A stretch of 64,000 bases of DNA from assembly GCA_949128115.1 (NCBI GenBank), contig OX421963.1, forward strand, positions 52,571,306 to 52,635,305. Direction: 5' to 3'. This DNA is from Anaspis maculata. Its lineage: Eukaryota > Arthropoda > Insecta > Coleoptera > Scraptiidae. Numbering within the stretch: position 1 is the first letter of the stretch; every line of letters begins with the position of its first letter. Position numbers and translations under genes: made by a program. Under the pieces are notes generated by a model. That model saw only the letters and a program-made list of their open reading frames with translations, had not been told where the DNA came from and did not search any database. This document shows positions 36,730-48,100 of the stretch, one piece after another.

Positions 36730-38644
36730 TAGTGTTGCCGTCTAGACAAGACAAGACAAGAGTTGCCCTACTCTTGTCTTTTCTTGAAATATCAAGATAA
36801 TTTCAAAATTTCAAGACAAGACTCTAACTCTTGATGGAAATTTTTCAAGAGTCTATATAGACTCTTGAAATTAAATAACTATAAAACTCCTTCTTCCAAG
36901 AAAAATACGTGACAAAAAGAAAAACATCTTTTAGCAAGAAAAATAGAGAAACTGTGAGGAGCAAGGAGCACCCTTCGAATAGAGACTGTGCTTCAATGAA
37001 ATATTCTACTTGGGTATACTCAAGTTCAAATTTCAAAACAAAGACCCACTCTTATTGACACTGAAATTTGTCATTGGTGTGAATGCTGAAAGAAAAGGTT
37101 GCCACCGCCACCCCCCGACCTGTTAGTAGACGTATTTCTGCAATGGAGTCTTATATAAAATGACAAGATACGATTTTATAGCCGTAGGTTGATGCCTGAA
37201 TCAATATAGTCAACTACTGTTTATTTGAAAAAGTGCTCAAAAAATCTGGCACCACCGGGAAAGGATTAACTCACCGCAGTCCATCGGCTCAAATCAAGTG
37301 AATAAGCAAGCCAAGAACAATACCAGGTTGCCACATGAACGTCAAGAAACAGTCAACGAAAGAGTCACAGTCAAAAAAAAGCTAAACAATCAATTTCAAT
37401 ATTATTTTTTTGCTGTTTGGTGTTCGAAACATTGCTGCTGGACAAAGAAATGTGAATAATTGGGTTTGAGCAGGACCCAGAGTTCTCAGATGTCGTGGTG
37501 CGGACGTGGTCATAAATTTTTGTCGAAAATATACCGATTATTTGCAGACCTGTGTCAGGTTCCCGCTTGTGTCAACCTGACGCGGGCAAGAAGACTAATT
37601 TCACTCAAGTTGTGGAAAGAACACCAGCTTAATCGGTATTTTGCCTTGGTACATTGAAAGGATATCTGGCAGCAGCATGTTGTCTGAATCATTTTCCTTT
37701 TATTGGCAAGAAGCACTTTGTTTCGCAGCTATTGACCAAAAACCTCATCAAGCTACCTAATATCTTAGAAGTTGCGATTTGAGAAGGCGCAGCTTTTTTT
37801 TGGAGAATCAAAAATGGAGATGTTGGAGCAGCCCTGGCAAAAAAATCACTCGGACGAAACTTTCGCATGAGAACCGGAAAAAACAGTAAGGACATACAGA
37901 ATCTGAAAGAGATGTCATGTGAATATATAATCACAAGACATTAACATAATTTGACATGGCATCTCCCTGGCAACGCTTTCCCGTTCTCTGATGCAAAATA
38001 GATAAATTTATATTGAACTGCCACCACAAACCGAAAATCAAATCGTCTTGTGATATATAAAATTCACAATATACAGAAAGATGCTTCTATGTGTTGTTTT
38101 GTATTTCCTAATTTTAATCACAACTAGTGAAGATTGATGGACTGTAGACTGCCTATCAGACACAGCCTGATAACAACGGTCAATGCGTAATGACATGATG
38201 GCCTGCCGAGTGCGCAAGCGCAAAAGAGCTTTTCTGAAAAAAGACGGGACTTTTGAGACGACATATTTTATATCGCACGTCTGTAGTGATCTCGATTTTT
38301 TGCCATTGCAATCATTCTCATTTCAAGTAGATACAGTTTTGAATAGCATTTTGTCGTAACGTTTACCTTTATTTATATTATTTTATGTTGTCAATAAATT
38401 CTGTAAGAAATCTCCAAGCTAATCACACATTCAGTAGAAAATAAATACCATCAACGGAGAGTGATATATCTGATTTTTCTCCAATTTTTTCTTTTCAAGA
38501 GTCTAATCAAGACTCTTGATCTTGAGAGCCCTACTCTTGTCTTGTCTAGCAATTTCAAGACAAGAGTTTCTAGAGGTCTTGTCTAAGTCTTGACGCCTTT
38601 TCAAGACAGGAGTCTAGAAAGTCTAACTCTAGACGGCAACACTA
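36730..38644. mobile_element. hAT element, 8-bp duplication CTGATTTT
   Basis: Identical 17-bp inverted ends TAGTGTTGCCGTCTAGA; CTGATTTT at 36722-36729 and 38645-38652. Subterminal AGACAAG/CTTGTCT repeats fill about 150 bp at each end. The 1.9-kb inside has only short frames; none resembles a transposase to me. Confidence 0.92.
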
Positions 38645-38907
38645 CTGATTTTATACCTGCATAGAAGTTTTACTTCTTCCGAGGGTGACCATGGTCACGC
38701 ACCCACGTTTTTTTGATTCTCTATCGACCCTGAAAAATTTTGTACTAAAACCTGGAGATTTATAGCGTAAAGTGTCAAGTTTATTGACAAGTGCTCGCGC
38801 GATTCCCCAATCAAATCAAGAAACGAAACATTCCAGAAAGTAACTTTCCATATAGGAAATCAAACCACAAAACATCATATTCAACTAGAAAATTGTATTC
38901 TACTTAA

Positions 38908-39231
38908 GGACGGAGTCATATTGGTGAAATAAGCGTTGCGAAATCAATCCGTCTGGTTTTATTCCTTGACGGATTCTTACCATTTTGGTCCCTTTTGAAA
39001 GCTACAAGGATGTACTTTGGTTTGAGCCCATTGGCATTTTCGAAATAAAAAAAAAAATTATATTTTGACATTTGAAAAAATTATTTTTAGATTTTGAAAA
39101 TGCCAATGGGCTCAAACCAAAGTATATCCTTGTAGCTTTCGAAAGAGACCAAAATAGTGAAAATCCGTCAAGAATAAACCCAGACGGATTGATTTCGCAA
39201 CGCTTATTTTAACAATTATTGAACTCCGTCC
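38908..39231. repeat. TTAA-flanked foldback MITE
   Basis: A 324-bp element with arms of about 145 bp, ends GGACGGAGT and complement, flanked by TTAA at 38904-38907 and 39232-39235. TTAA suggests piggyBac or Kolobok mobilisation; the GG-start favours Kolobok. Confidence 0.85.
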
Positions 39232-39618
39232 TTAACCTGGCATGATTTCCCGGAATCACCACTAAATGCCTGTGCTCTGCATCATTTAAAAATGAATACT
39301 GTAAAAATCCTGCTTGTAGGATGTAGGTAAATAATGTACATCTTGTTAGTTTCACTTCCACATAGTATCTAGTATCTACACCATATTACAAGAAGTATTC
39401 TGTTTCTATTCAGCGACTCCACCATTTATGTAATATGGTTGGTTCAGTTCGTCTCTTGACCACTTATTCAGATCTTTGACTTTTCAATTTCAATGGCTTT
39501 GATATACTAGGATATTTATCAAGATACTGGTTCTCTGGGCATTAAAGTTCTCTTTCTTAATTCAACAAAAGCTGGTTTGTCATAATTATCTATCAACCTG
39601 CCAAATTTGGAAAGAATC

Positions 39619-40543
39619 AGAATTTGGAGATTTCTCGCGAATGCATCGTAAAGGTGGAGAGCTGGTGTCAGACAAATGGAGTCTCCCTGAACATATCCAA
39701 ATCTGTAATCCTCGAGTTTTATGTGAAGAACAAATCAATAGAGTCAAGCTTGTTGCTGAGGGGGCTGGATGGCGGGTCGTTGCGTGGGGTGGTTTCAACG
39801 AGTTTTTTGGGAGCTCGCATGGACCAAAAACTGACTTGGTCCAAACATACGGACTACGTTACGGCCAAACTAAGCTCTAAGCTATATTTAATGAAAAATC
39901 TCAAGGCAACTGTGTCCTGCGAGATCCTAAAGCTCGTATACTTTGGACTGGTGCAGTCTGTGTTGTCATACGGGTTGGTTTTCTGGGGAATGGCACATGG
40001 GGCCCGCCGAGTATTCGTAATGCAGAAGAAAATTGTCAGGGTGGTGGCGGGGGCATGCTCCGATAGCTTGTCTTGCCGCGAATTTTTCAAACAACTTCGG
40101 ATCATGCCTCTTGCAACATTATACATATACCGGGTTGTCCTACTCATAAGAGACCGCTCAAATTTGACCAGGCGGCAGGACATTCACTGTCATGATACGA
40201 GACGCAAAACAGAACTCCAACAGGGTTTCTCGCGATTAGCTGTTGGTCAAAACAACCCAAGCTACATGGGCGTCAAGTGTTACAATAAACTGTGTCAGGT
40301 CGACGGACGCTTCGAAGATCTGACTAACAGGAGATTTAAGGTTGAGCTGAAAGATTTCCTTCTGTCTAAAAGCTATTACTCCTTAGAGGAGCTTTTCAAT
40401 GAGTGAGTTACTTTTACCTATTTTTTTATTTTGTAAATATGTATTTATAATTTTTTTTTTATGACGATATCTATAGAGCTACTGTTTGATACATGTAAGA
40501 TTCTCACAGACAATAAATTACTACTACTACTACTACTACTACT
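39619..40543 (+). mobile_element. 5'-truncated LINE with (CTA)n tail
   Basis: The insert begins within reverse transcriptase coding sequence and ends with a CTACTACTA microsatellite, a common 3' end of non-LTR elements. AATC occurs at 39615-39618 and 40544-40547 as a short target duplication. Confidence 0.82.
39621..40406 (+). pseudogene. LINE reverse transcriptase, C-terminal 260 residues
   Basis: This open frame has no natural start: it is the truncated end of a jockey/CR1-like ORF2. Features include WCQTNGVSLNISKS, TWSKHTDYVTAKLSSKLY, VLSYGLVFWG, QKKIVRVVAG and the late GVKCYNKL motif. The YADD catalytic box would lie upstream and is absent, as are the endonuclease and the fingers/palm. 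The frame is uninterrupted to its stop, so the insertion is fairly young. It lies between the two genes and probably has no cellular role. Confidence 0.85.
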
Positions 40544-40793
40544 AATCCAATCAGTGTACAGCACTGCACAGCACAGCACAATCAGTAGCACAAACCAGCT
40601 TATGCTAAATTGAAGCTAAACTTGTCGAAACGTTCCTGAGTTACAAATTTTTGAAATCCGAAAAAAGTGAACTTTCAAGGGCTGTATCTTCGTCATTAGG
40701 CCGAACTTTGCAAAATGGTGTATAGGCTTTCGTCATATTTTGACGAGGTCTACCCACAGTTGAATTTTTTGCTATCATCCCTGAAACACCTTG

Positions 40794-42085
40794 TATATTT
40801 ATAATCACGATGGAAAGTGGAATCGATTCCCATATCAGAATACTTACAGGTGTCCATTTTGAGATAAATTTCCGATGTTGCATCCTGTAAGCGATAAACC
40901 ACAGACAATTTTTGTCAACGGATTCAAAGCTCACGGAAAAAATTGTATAAGAATTGTTTTCAATTTTTGAAATTATGCTTGAGTCTTCAAGGAGGAGTGT
41001 ATGTATACTCTATTCGCGAACATCCTGTACAAGAAATAGAAGGCGGTAAGATGTCAGGAACCGTTTCAATATATTGATGCGAGGTTTTCAAAAATATAAT
41101 CAGGAAAAATCTAACATCCATTCACGACCATTTTTCACTCCTAACTTTTGTCACCCTGTATATCATACAGTATATTATTAGCAAACACGATATCTAATAT
41201 GAAACTCGCAGTCAGAAGAACGCTTGAATCATTAACACCATCTTTTTTCAAATCGGTTCATTTTTCGTCCCGCGATATCCTCATTTGAACCTGAGCGAGT
41301 TTTTGGGATCTTTGATCTGTTTAGTACAAGTACCTACAATGTTCAATATTTGAAAATTACGAGGTAGGTATAATAAGGTATAGGTAGGTACCTACATGCA
41401 AGATTAGATTGTTTGTCAATTTCAAGGGCCAATAAAAGACTTCAGGAATGGTTTCACGACCTTATACAAACAGAAATCTAATTGTTGAAATGCTAATGAA
41501 AACTTATATTCCATCCATCTATACATTTGACAAATTAGTTCACCTTTTCACGAGTCGTAACCCTGAAATCATTCCGACCAACCTATATTCAGAAGGCTAT
41601 ATATCTACCAACCTACCTTTTCCCTCCTTAAGAGAAAAACCCCAATGGTGCTAATTTTTCAGGCAAACACTATAATTTATCGCAATCATTTTGTGTTTGC
41701 TGAAGATTCTACAAAATCAATTAGTATTAATTGTAAGCGCAACAAGAAGTAGGTACCAGAACCTCACCACGAGCACCAGAGTGGGGATTTACGTAAAGCC
41801 TACTTTCTCTTCAAAGTTGAATGTAAGAGGTTTTGTTCAGGCAATGTTAAACTATGAGTGATGTGCAGTATGCGTACGTGTGTGTGGTTCTTTTTGTTTT
41901 ATTGCCAAAAAATCGATGATAACAACAAGTTGAGAAAAAAATCCGGTGTTTCGTGTTACCAGTTTTGAAAATCAAAGTTTCGTGAATAGTGCGTGACAAA
42001 GAACTATCGGAGAGGATGTAAAGAACAGCTGATATTTATTTATCATCCAGACGATAATTTCGGAGAGAGCCCAAGCGGTGCTGAT
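40794..42085. other. Upstream region of Duox
   Basis: Holds several one-ended CACCCTGTAT-type fragments (about 41160) and the Duox 5' UTR. A transcription start, TATA box or initiator could not be picked with confidence. A frame at 41993-42085 runs into the Duox ATG but has no ATG of its own. Confidence 0.45.
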
Positions 42086-42152
42086 ATGGTTCCTTCAGCT
42101 TTGATTCTCATCCATATATTATTTGCTCTCTTCGCCACTATCATTTATTCAG
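42086..42152 (+). CDS. Duox: Duox exon 1 (signal peptide)
   Basis: The ATG (G at -3, G at +4) opens 22 codons of mostly hydrophobic residues, then G in phase 1 and GTAAGT. The phase matches exon 2 exactly and the hydrophobic run fits the signal peptide expected for Duox. The link across 12.8 kb of intron is inferred, so this exon is less sure than the rest. Confidence 0.75.
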
Positions 42153-45100
42153 GTAAGTGGAGGGTTTTTCAAAAACCTGAAACTGAAGCCGGATGTTTCA
42201 ATGAATCCATTAAAGCAAAATAGCTGCTTCAACTTCATTTTTCATTAGCTTTGAATTCTCATCTGTGATAAGATTGTTGGGCCATCTGGTCCTCCCTACA
42301 TTCCTGAAAACTGCTTAAGAATAATATTCAGGTTTAAGTAAGTTTATGTACCTATAGCAGTATATCGCTATTACTTCAGGAGTTAGCCTTCAAGACCAGC
42401 AATTATGCAAACAAATCTTGAGAGTCTGGAAATGGTCTCGGCTCAAGACGTCAGTTATATCAGAAGCATGAAGATGAAGCTCGAGATCACAGATCTCGAG
42501 ATGAAGTATTCACAAAGATCCTATATTAAATCTTAATCTACCGCACTGAACCATTATTAATTGTTTTTTGCTTGAAGAAAATCAGTATAGGGTACCTACG
42601 AATAACATCATTATTGGTATAATTGAGACTGACATCCTGCTATTCTGGATGTACTAAGTAGGCTTCAGACATCTTTTCTTGAAATTCACCAAATTATTAA
42701 ACAAGCTAATTTTATTATTTTTTCATGGATGTCGAGTGTCGACACTGTTGATTCATCACTGTGACGGATACAGATTTGTATTTTAAAAGGAAAACCAACA
42801 TTAGTCACATTTGAAGTTTTGCAATTTGCTTAATGCATGTCTTTGGGTTAAGGTTCTCCTTTATAGGGATTGAATGAACAACTGAGTTTTTGATGCATAA
42901 ATAATATGTAATAACGGACAATGAAATAGTCTTTTATTTAAAAAAATAAAAAATTTCGTCATAGTCTTCGATAAAAAAAAATCGGTAAATGCGTATTAAC
43001 CTCGGTATTAAGGAAAATACAGCCCTCCAAAGTGAAATTTTGGAAAAATGTTCTTGGTCACGTTAGGCCAAAACTGAAATTCCGACTTGTGGGCAATAAC
43101 TTTGGAAGCGCAATTTTCAATTTGAGCAAAATTGATTGATAAATGTTGAAGTTATGGTCAATAACATTTTTCGAAAATTTCACTTTGAAGGGCTGTATTT
43201 TCATTAATACGTATTTACCGATTTTTTCAAAGATGCTCTGTCGATATAGTCCAGTAAACCTACGTAAAAAAAGGGGTGAACCTCAAACTAATTGCAACAG
43301 AAATAATTCTTTCGCTATGAAATACCTTGAAGTCCTACAAGCAACATATCAAAAATTAAGAAAAATTAAAATGGCGGAAAGTCTTCAAAATGGCGAATCA
43401 AAAATGGCGGTGTCACTTTGCATAGTTTTTGCTTATAGTACATAAAATATCAGTTTCTACCTGAAAATGAATCATGGAAATCTGAAAATGTCAGGATGTG
43501 TCCAGAACTGTCTGACGTATAACTTATTCAAAAACGACAAAAATCGTACTGGAGGGTTTTGTGTTATTCAGGGGAGGGGGAGTTAAAATTGCTATTTGAA
43601 ATGCATCAGAGTTAGAACTTAGAACCTATTACTTATACTGACTCAAATAAACAATTTTCCCGAATTTTTCTATGTGTCGAAGCCTGAAGGTGCCATTTTT
43701 TACAAAAAATGTATTATTGCATAACGTGGGGGGCACGGTGGGGGTGTTAACTAGAGGTTTGTGAAATTTTCTTTTTTCCATATTGGTGCTATACCGTCAA
43801 GTTAGGTATCATTTTTGACTTATTTCCACATTCTAAATCCAATGATAACCCCAAAATTGGAATAAAAACAAGTTTGAATAAGTTAGCTTGAAAAACCGTG
43901 TTTTTTAAGGTATATTCTTTAATTCGATTTTTTTCAGTAGGTATTTATTGTTGGAGACATCCAAAACTATTTTCCACTTTTCTTTTTTTTTCAGCTTCCA
44001 AAAGCAAAATACGCAGGTAATGGGTCCATGCTTTTGATAATGGTAAATACACTCCAAAGTAGTGACGTATAAAATAGTTCTGGATACAAATGCCTCCACC
44101 AATTGAAAAAAAAAAACTGAAAAATGCCAAAGGAATTTTTTTTTCAGGTAAATTGTCCGAACTTGTTTCTATTATAATTTTGAGGTCATCATTGAATTCA
44201 GAATGTAGAAGTTAGTCGGAAATAATACCTAACTTGACGCAGTAGCTCTAATATGGAGGAAAATAAAATAAAAGACACCTAGTCAAAAATCGAAATATTG
44301 GCTAGCTGACTTTCTCGAGAGAATATAAAAAAATTTGGGCGAAACTATATGTTTCTTCTTCATTATTATTTATCAAAACAAACAAGACGTAAAATTGTGA
44401 TTAAACCACGTTAAAACCAGTTGAACTTGAAAAAACACGTTTTTGAGGTTTATTTTTTTGCCGTTTTTTAATTTCGATTTGGTCATTGTCAAAAAATATT
44501 TTGGTGGAAATTGCTACATAGTTCACTTATTTTAAGCGTTCCACACATAAAAATTATGCATTGGATGTGGCATTTTGTTCTCACACATTGATAAAATTGA
44601 TTTGTTGCGGAAACTGTTCAACGCTAATTTTTCACTCGAAAATTTACGCAGGTTCACGCAAAAATTATGCTGCGTCCATCAAAATACAACTTTTGTACGA
44701 CTGCCTCTACTGAGCGAAAAAAGGAATGCTTTATCTATAATCTGCAGTTCAAAAACTTTAAAACAAATGTATATTACACTTACAGCATCTTTTTTACCGC
44801 AAGAGTGCGTACATTTTTTGAGCAAAAATGGTCGTTAGGCAGCTTTTGCAACAAATCGATTATATCACTTTGTTAAAACAAAAGATACATTCAGCGCATG
44901 ATTTTTGTATGTAAGATACTTGGAATAGATGAAGTATGTAGGAATTGTGATAATAAATTAATTCAACAATGACACAAATGAAATCGAAAAAAAGGAAAAA
45001 ATGTCCGAAAAAAACCTGTTTTTTTTTAGTAAAACTTGCTTAAACATGTTTCAATCACAATTAAATTATCTTTATTGAATTCACAACGTCAAATTTAGTA

Positions 45101-48100
45101 GGAAACGATGTCAGAATTGCCAGAATTGATCCGATATTGACAGAAACGAAAATCGTCCATGTAGCGCCTACTTCCGGATTAGTTTTGACATTTTGGACTT
45201 GTTCCCCTACCTATATTGTTTCATATTTCTTATGTGTTGTTCGTATAGGTGTACTGAACTGATAAACAACAAAAATTGAATTTATTATAGATTCTTCATC
45301 AAGAAGTATGGTTAACGTCCTTCGACCGGATTGGATATACCATTTTGGACGTTTTCCCCTACTCAAATTTTTCTTAATTTTTAATATGTTGTTCAGACAG
45401 CTAAACGAAACTTAATGGCCAAAAAATTATTTCTGTTGCAATTAGTTCGAGGTTAAACCGTAGTTTTACTGGACTAATAGTATAATTTACGGGTCTTGAA
45501 TCCAAAAATAGCCAGATTGCCCCCCCTCCCACAGGATAAACGTGCATTGTTCGCGGCCGGCAACCTTCACTTTCTTATGCTTCCAGACCTTCTGGACACG
45601 AATCTGAAAAGAAACTGCGTTACACTATTTCTGCATACTCAATGTTGGCTAGAGCTTCTTCTAAAGTAGCTATGCTGAAAGTTGAGGTTGGTGACGTCTG
45701 AACCACGTCCCTCAGTAGTATACAGGGTGTTTCAGGGATGATAATAAAAAAATTAACTGTGGGTATAGATCTCGTCAGAATATGACGGAAACCTATAGTA
45801 TACCATTTTGCAAAGTTTGGCCTAATGACAAAGATACAGCCCTCCAAAGTTCACTTTCTTCGGATTTCAAAATTTTCTAACTCAGGAACGTTCTGTCAAA
45901 TTCAGCTTTAATTCAGCAGATAGATAATTATGACAAACCAGCTTTTGCTGAACTAAAGCTAAAGTCGAAACGTTCCTGAGTTACAATATTTTGAAATCCG
46001 AAAAAAGTGAACTTTGGAGGGCTGTATCTTCGTCATTAGGCCAAACTTTGCAAAATGGTACATAGGTTTTCGTCATATTTTGACGAGATCTACCCACAGT
46101 TAGATTTTTTGCTATCATCCCTGAAACACCCTGTATTAGTTTTCAAAATTTTGACTCTTCATCCTCGATTTGAACAACACAGAAATACTCCCATTCTGAA
46201 CTATGCCGACATTAATAACGTCGCACCACAAAACTGTGCCCTTTTTCAAAACTGGATAAACATTAGATACTTCACATATGATTTCTACAGGATGTTGACT
46301 GAAACAGTGCAAATCACCTTAAGACAGCTTCTGAAATTTCCACTTACCTATATTCTTTATTTTCAGGGTGATCTATCTCATAAAATAAACTGTTTGGTTT
46401 TGCAGAGCGATAACTTTTTTCTGCCTTTATAGTCCAGTCACTATGTTCAAAAAATAGTATCAACTTCGGAAAAATTAGTAGAGTGTTGAAATTTTGTACA
46501 CATAATCCTTTGATAGTCTTGAATGACCTATGAAAAGTCCCCTAAAATCCGAGCTTAAGAATTTTGGATAATCGCCATCAAATGTTAAAAAGAAGTTTTT
46601 TCGGCGAAAAAGTCATTTCTTTAGAGCAAGATTGTCCTTTTTGTAATTGAATGATTGTGTATTACCATCTTGACAATCATCATACCCTATTTCTACTTTT
46701 GCGTGGGTGGCGGATCCAAGATGGCGGTCAAGAAGTAAAAACAGTTGACTGTCTTATTTCCAATAGTAGCAGACTTGAAAAATGTCGGATAATCGCATTT
46801 TATTTCTGACATAATTCATCATAAAAATACCAAGTTATACTTCAATATCTAAAGAAATCACTAATTTATTGAAAAAAGTTGAATTGTGAAAATTTTTCAG
46901 ATTTTTGAAGATAGAAATTCGCCAATGTATGTTTCAGATGTCCCCCTTGGTATAAAAATCGACCTGTCCGAGCTTTATTCAAAAAATAAGGTGAAATGCC
47001 CGAAAACTTTTTCCTGCCAATTTATTCCAACGGGGAAGATTTTAATAGGGGGAACTCTCGCAGGATCACTCATTCTTCAAGACTTCCTATTTTGGGTTTT
47101 AAAGACAAATATGGCTGTACAAGTTAACGTTAACTGACTTGAGTTAGCGGAAGATGAATGTAACGGAAGTTACTTAGTCCGTTAATGATTTTTCAAGTAA
47201 ACTTGAAAGTTAAATCGTTAATGAAAAAGTAAACTTCGTTAATTAACGATTAACAGGTTAACGATTGGGTGCCCAGCTTTGGCAGTAACTTTTTTTTAGC
47301 ATTTTCCGAAAGTCGATATCAGACTTACAATCAAACGCTATCCTCCTGATATCCCGCTACTGCGAAAATCAACGATTTTGTGGTACTTACTAAACATCCA
47401 GGATGTGAGCTATAACCACTACTATAACTCTGAAGCGAGCTCTGAAGCTAAATTCAGTGAACTCATTTGAGCTTAGTAGCAAACTAATGCATATCGTTGT
47501 TGGAATGTATACAGTGAGGGGCAAAAGTATGGAACAAATTCATTAGAAAATTCGCATTTCTTTTCTCGACAAGTTCCTCGAACAGGTCGATTTTGTTTCC
47601 CGATTCCGCACATTTTGATGTAAATTTTTCATATTTGCCGCCATTTTTTGTAAAAGCTGTGACGTCATCAGCAATTTTTGAAATTGAACCTCCCTCCTTT
47701 TTTTACGGATTCGAATAGATCATGAAATTCTGATTTCAACAATATGCACATGTACACCTTTTGAACTGATAGTTTCCGAGATAATAATAATCGAAGGTGG
47801 TAAATTTCTTTCTTCCTGTCTTGTTTTTTGTTGATGATGTTTTGACAAAATAAAAACGTTATTATCGCAGAAATGTTCAAAAAATCTCAAAATATTTCAC
47901 TCCAAGGTCAAACTTTTCCAGTTGCCCTTTAGGCCCTTTAGTCTTCCCTTTAGATCACTATGCGCGACCTGTATTTACTCTTTTGGACACCTGTTTTCCT
48001 GAAAGGTGAATTGGCAGATTAGCACCGATATAGTGGCCCGCGAGATCTGCGGATCTCACCCTCCTCGATTATTTTTTACGGGAATACTCAAATCAAAAGT

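Larger units (their letters stand above)
39557..40793. repeat. M1-family MITE copy split by a LINE
   Basis: Left part 39557-39618 and right part 40544-40793 match the interior and right end of the M1 MITE. The left end is missing. The two parts are separated by a LINE fragment inserted at AATC. Confidence 0.8.
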
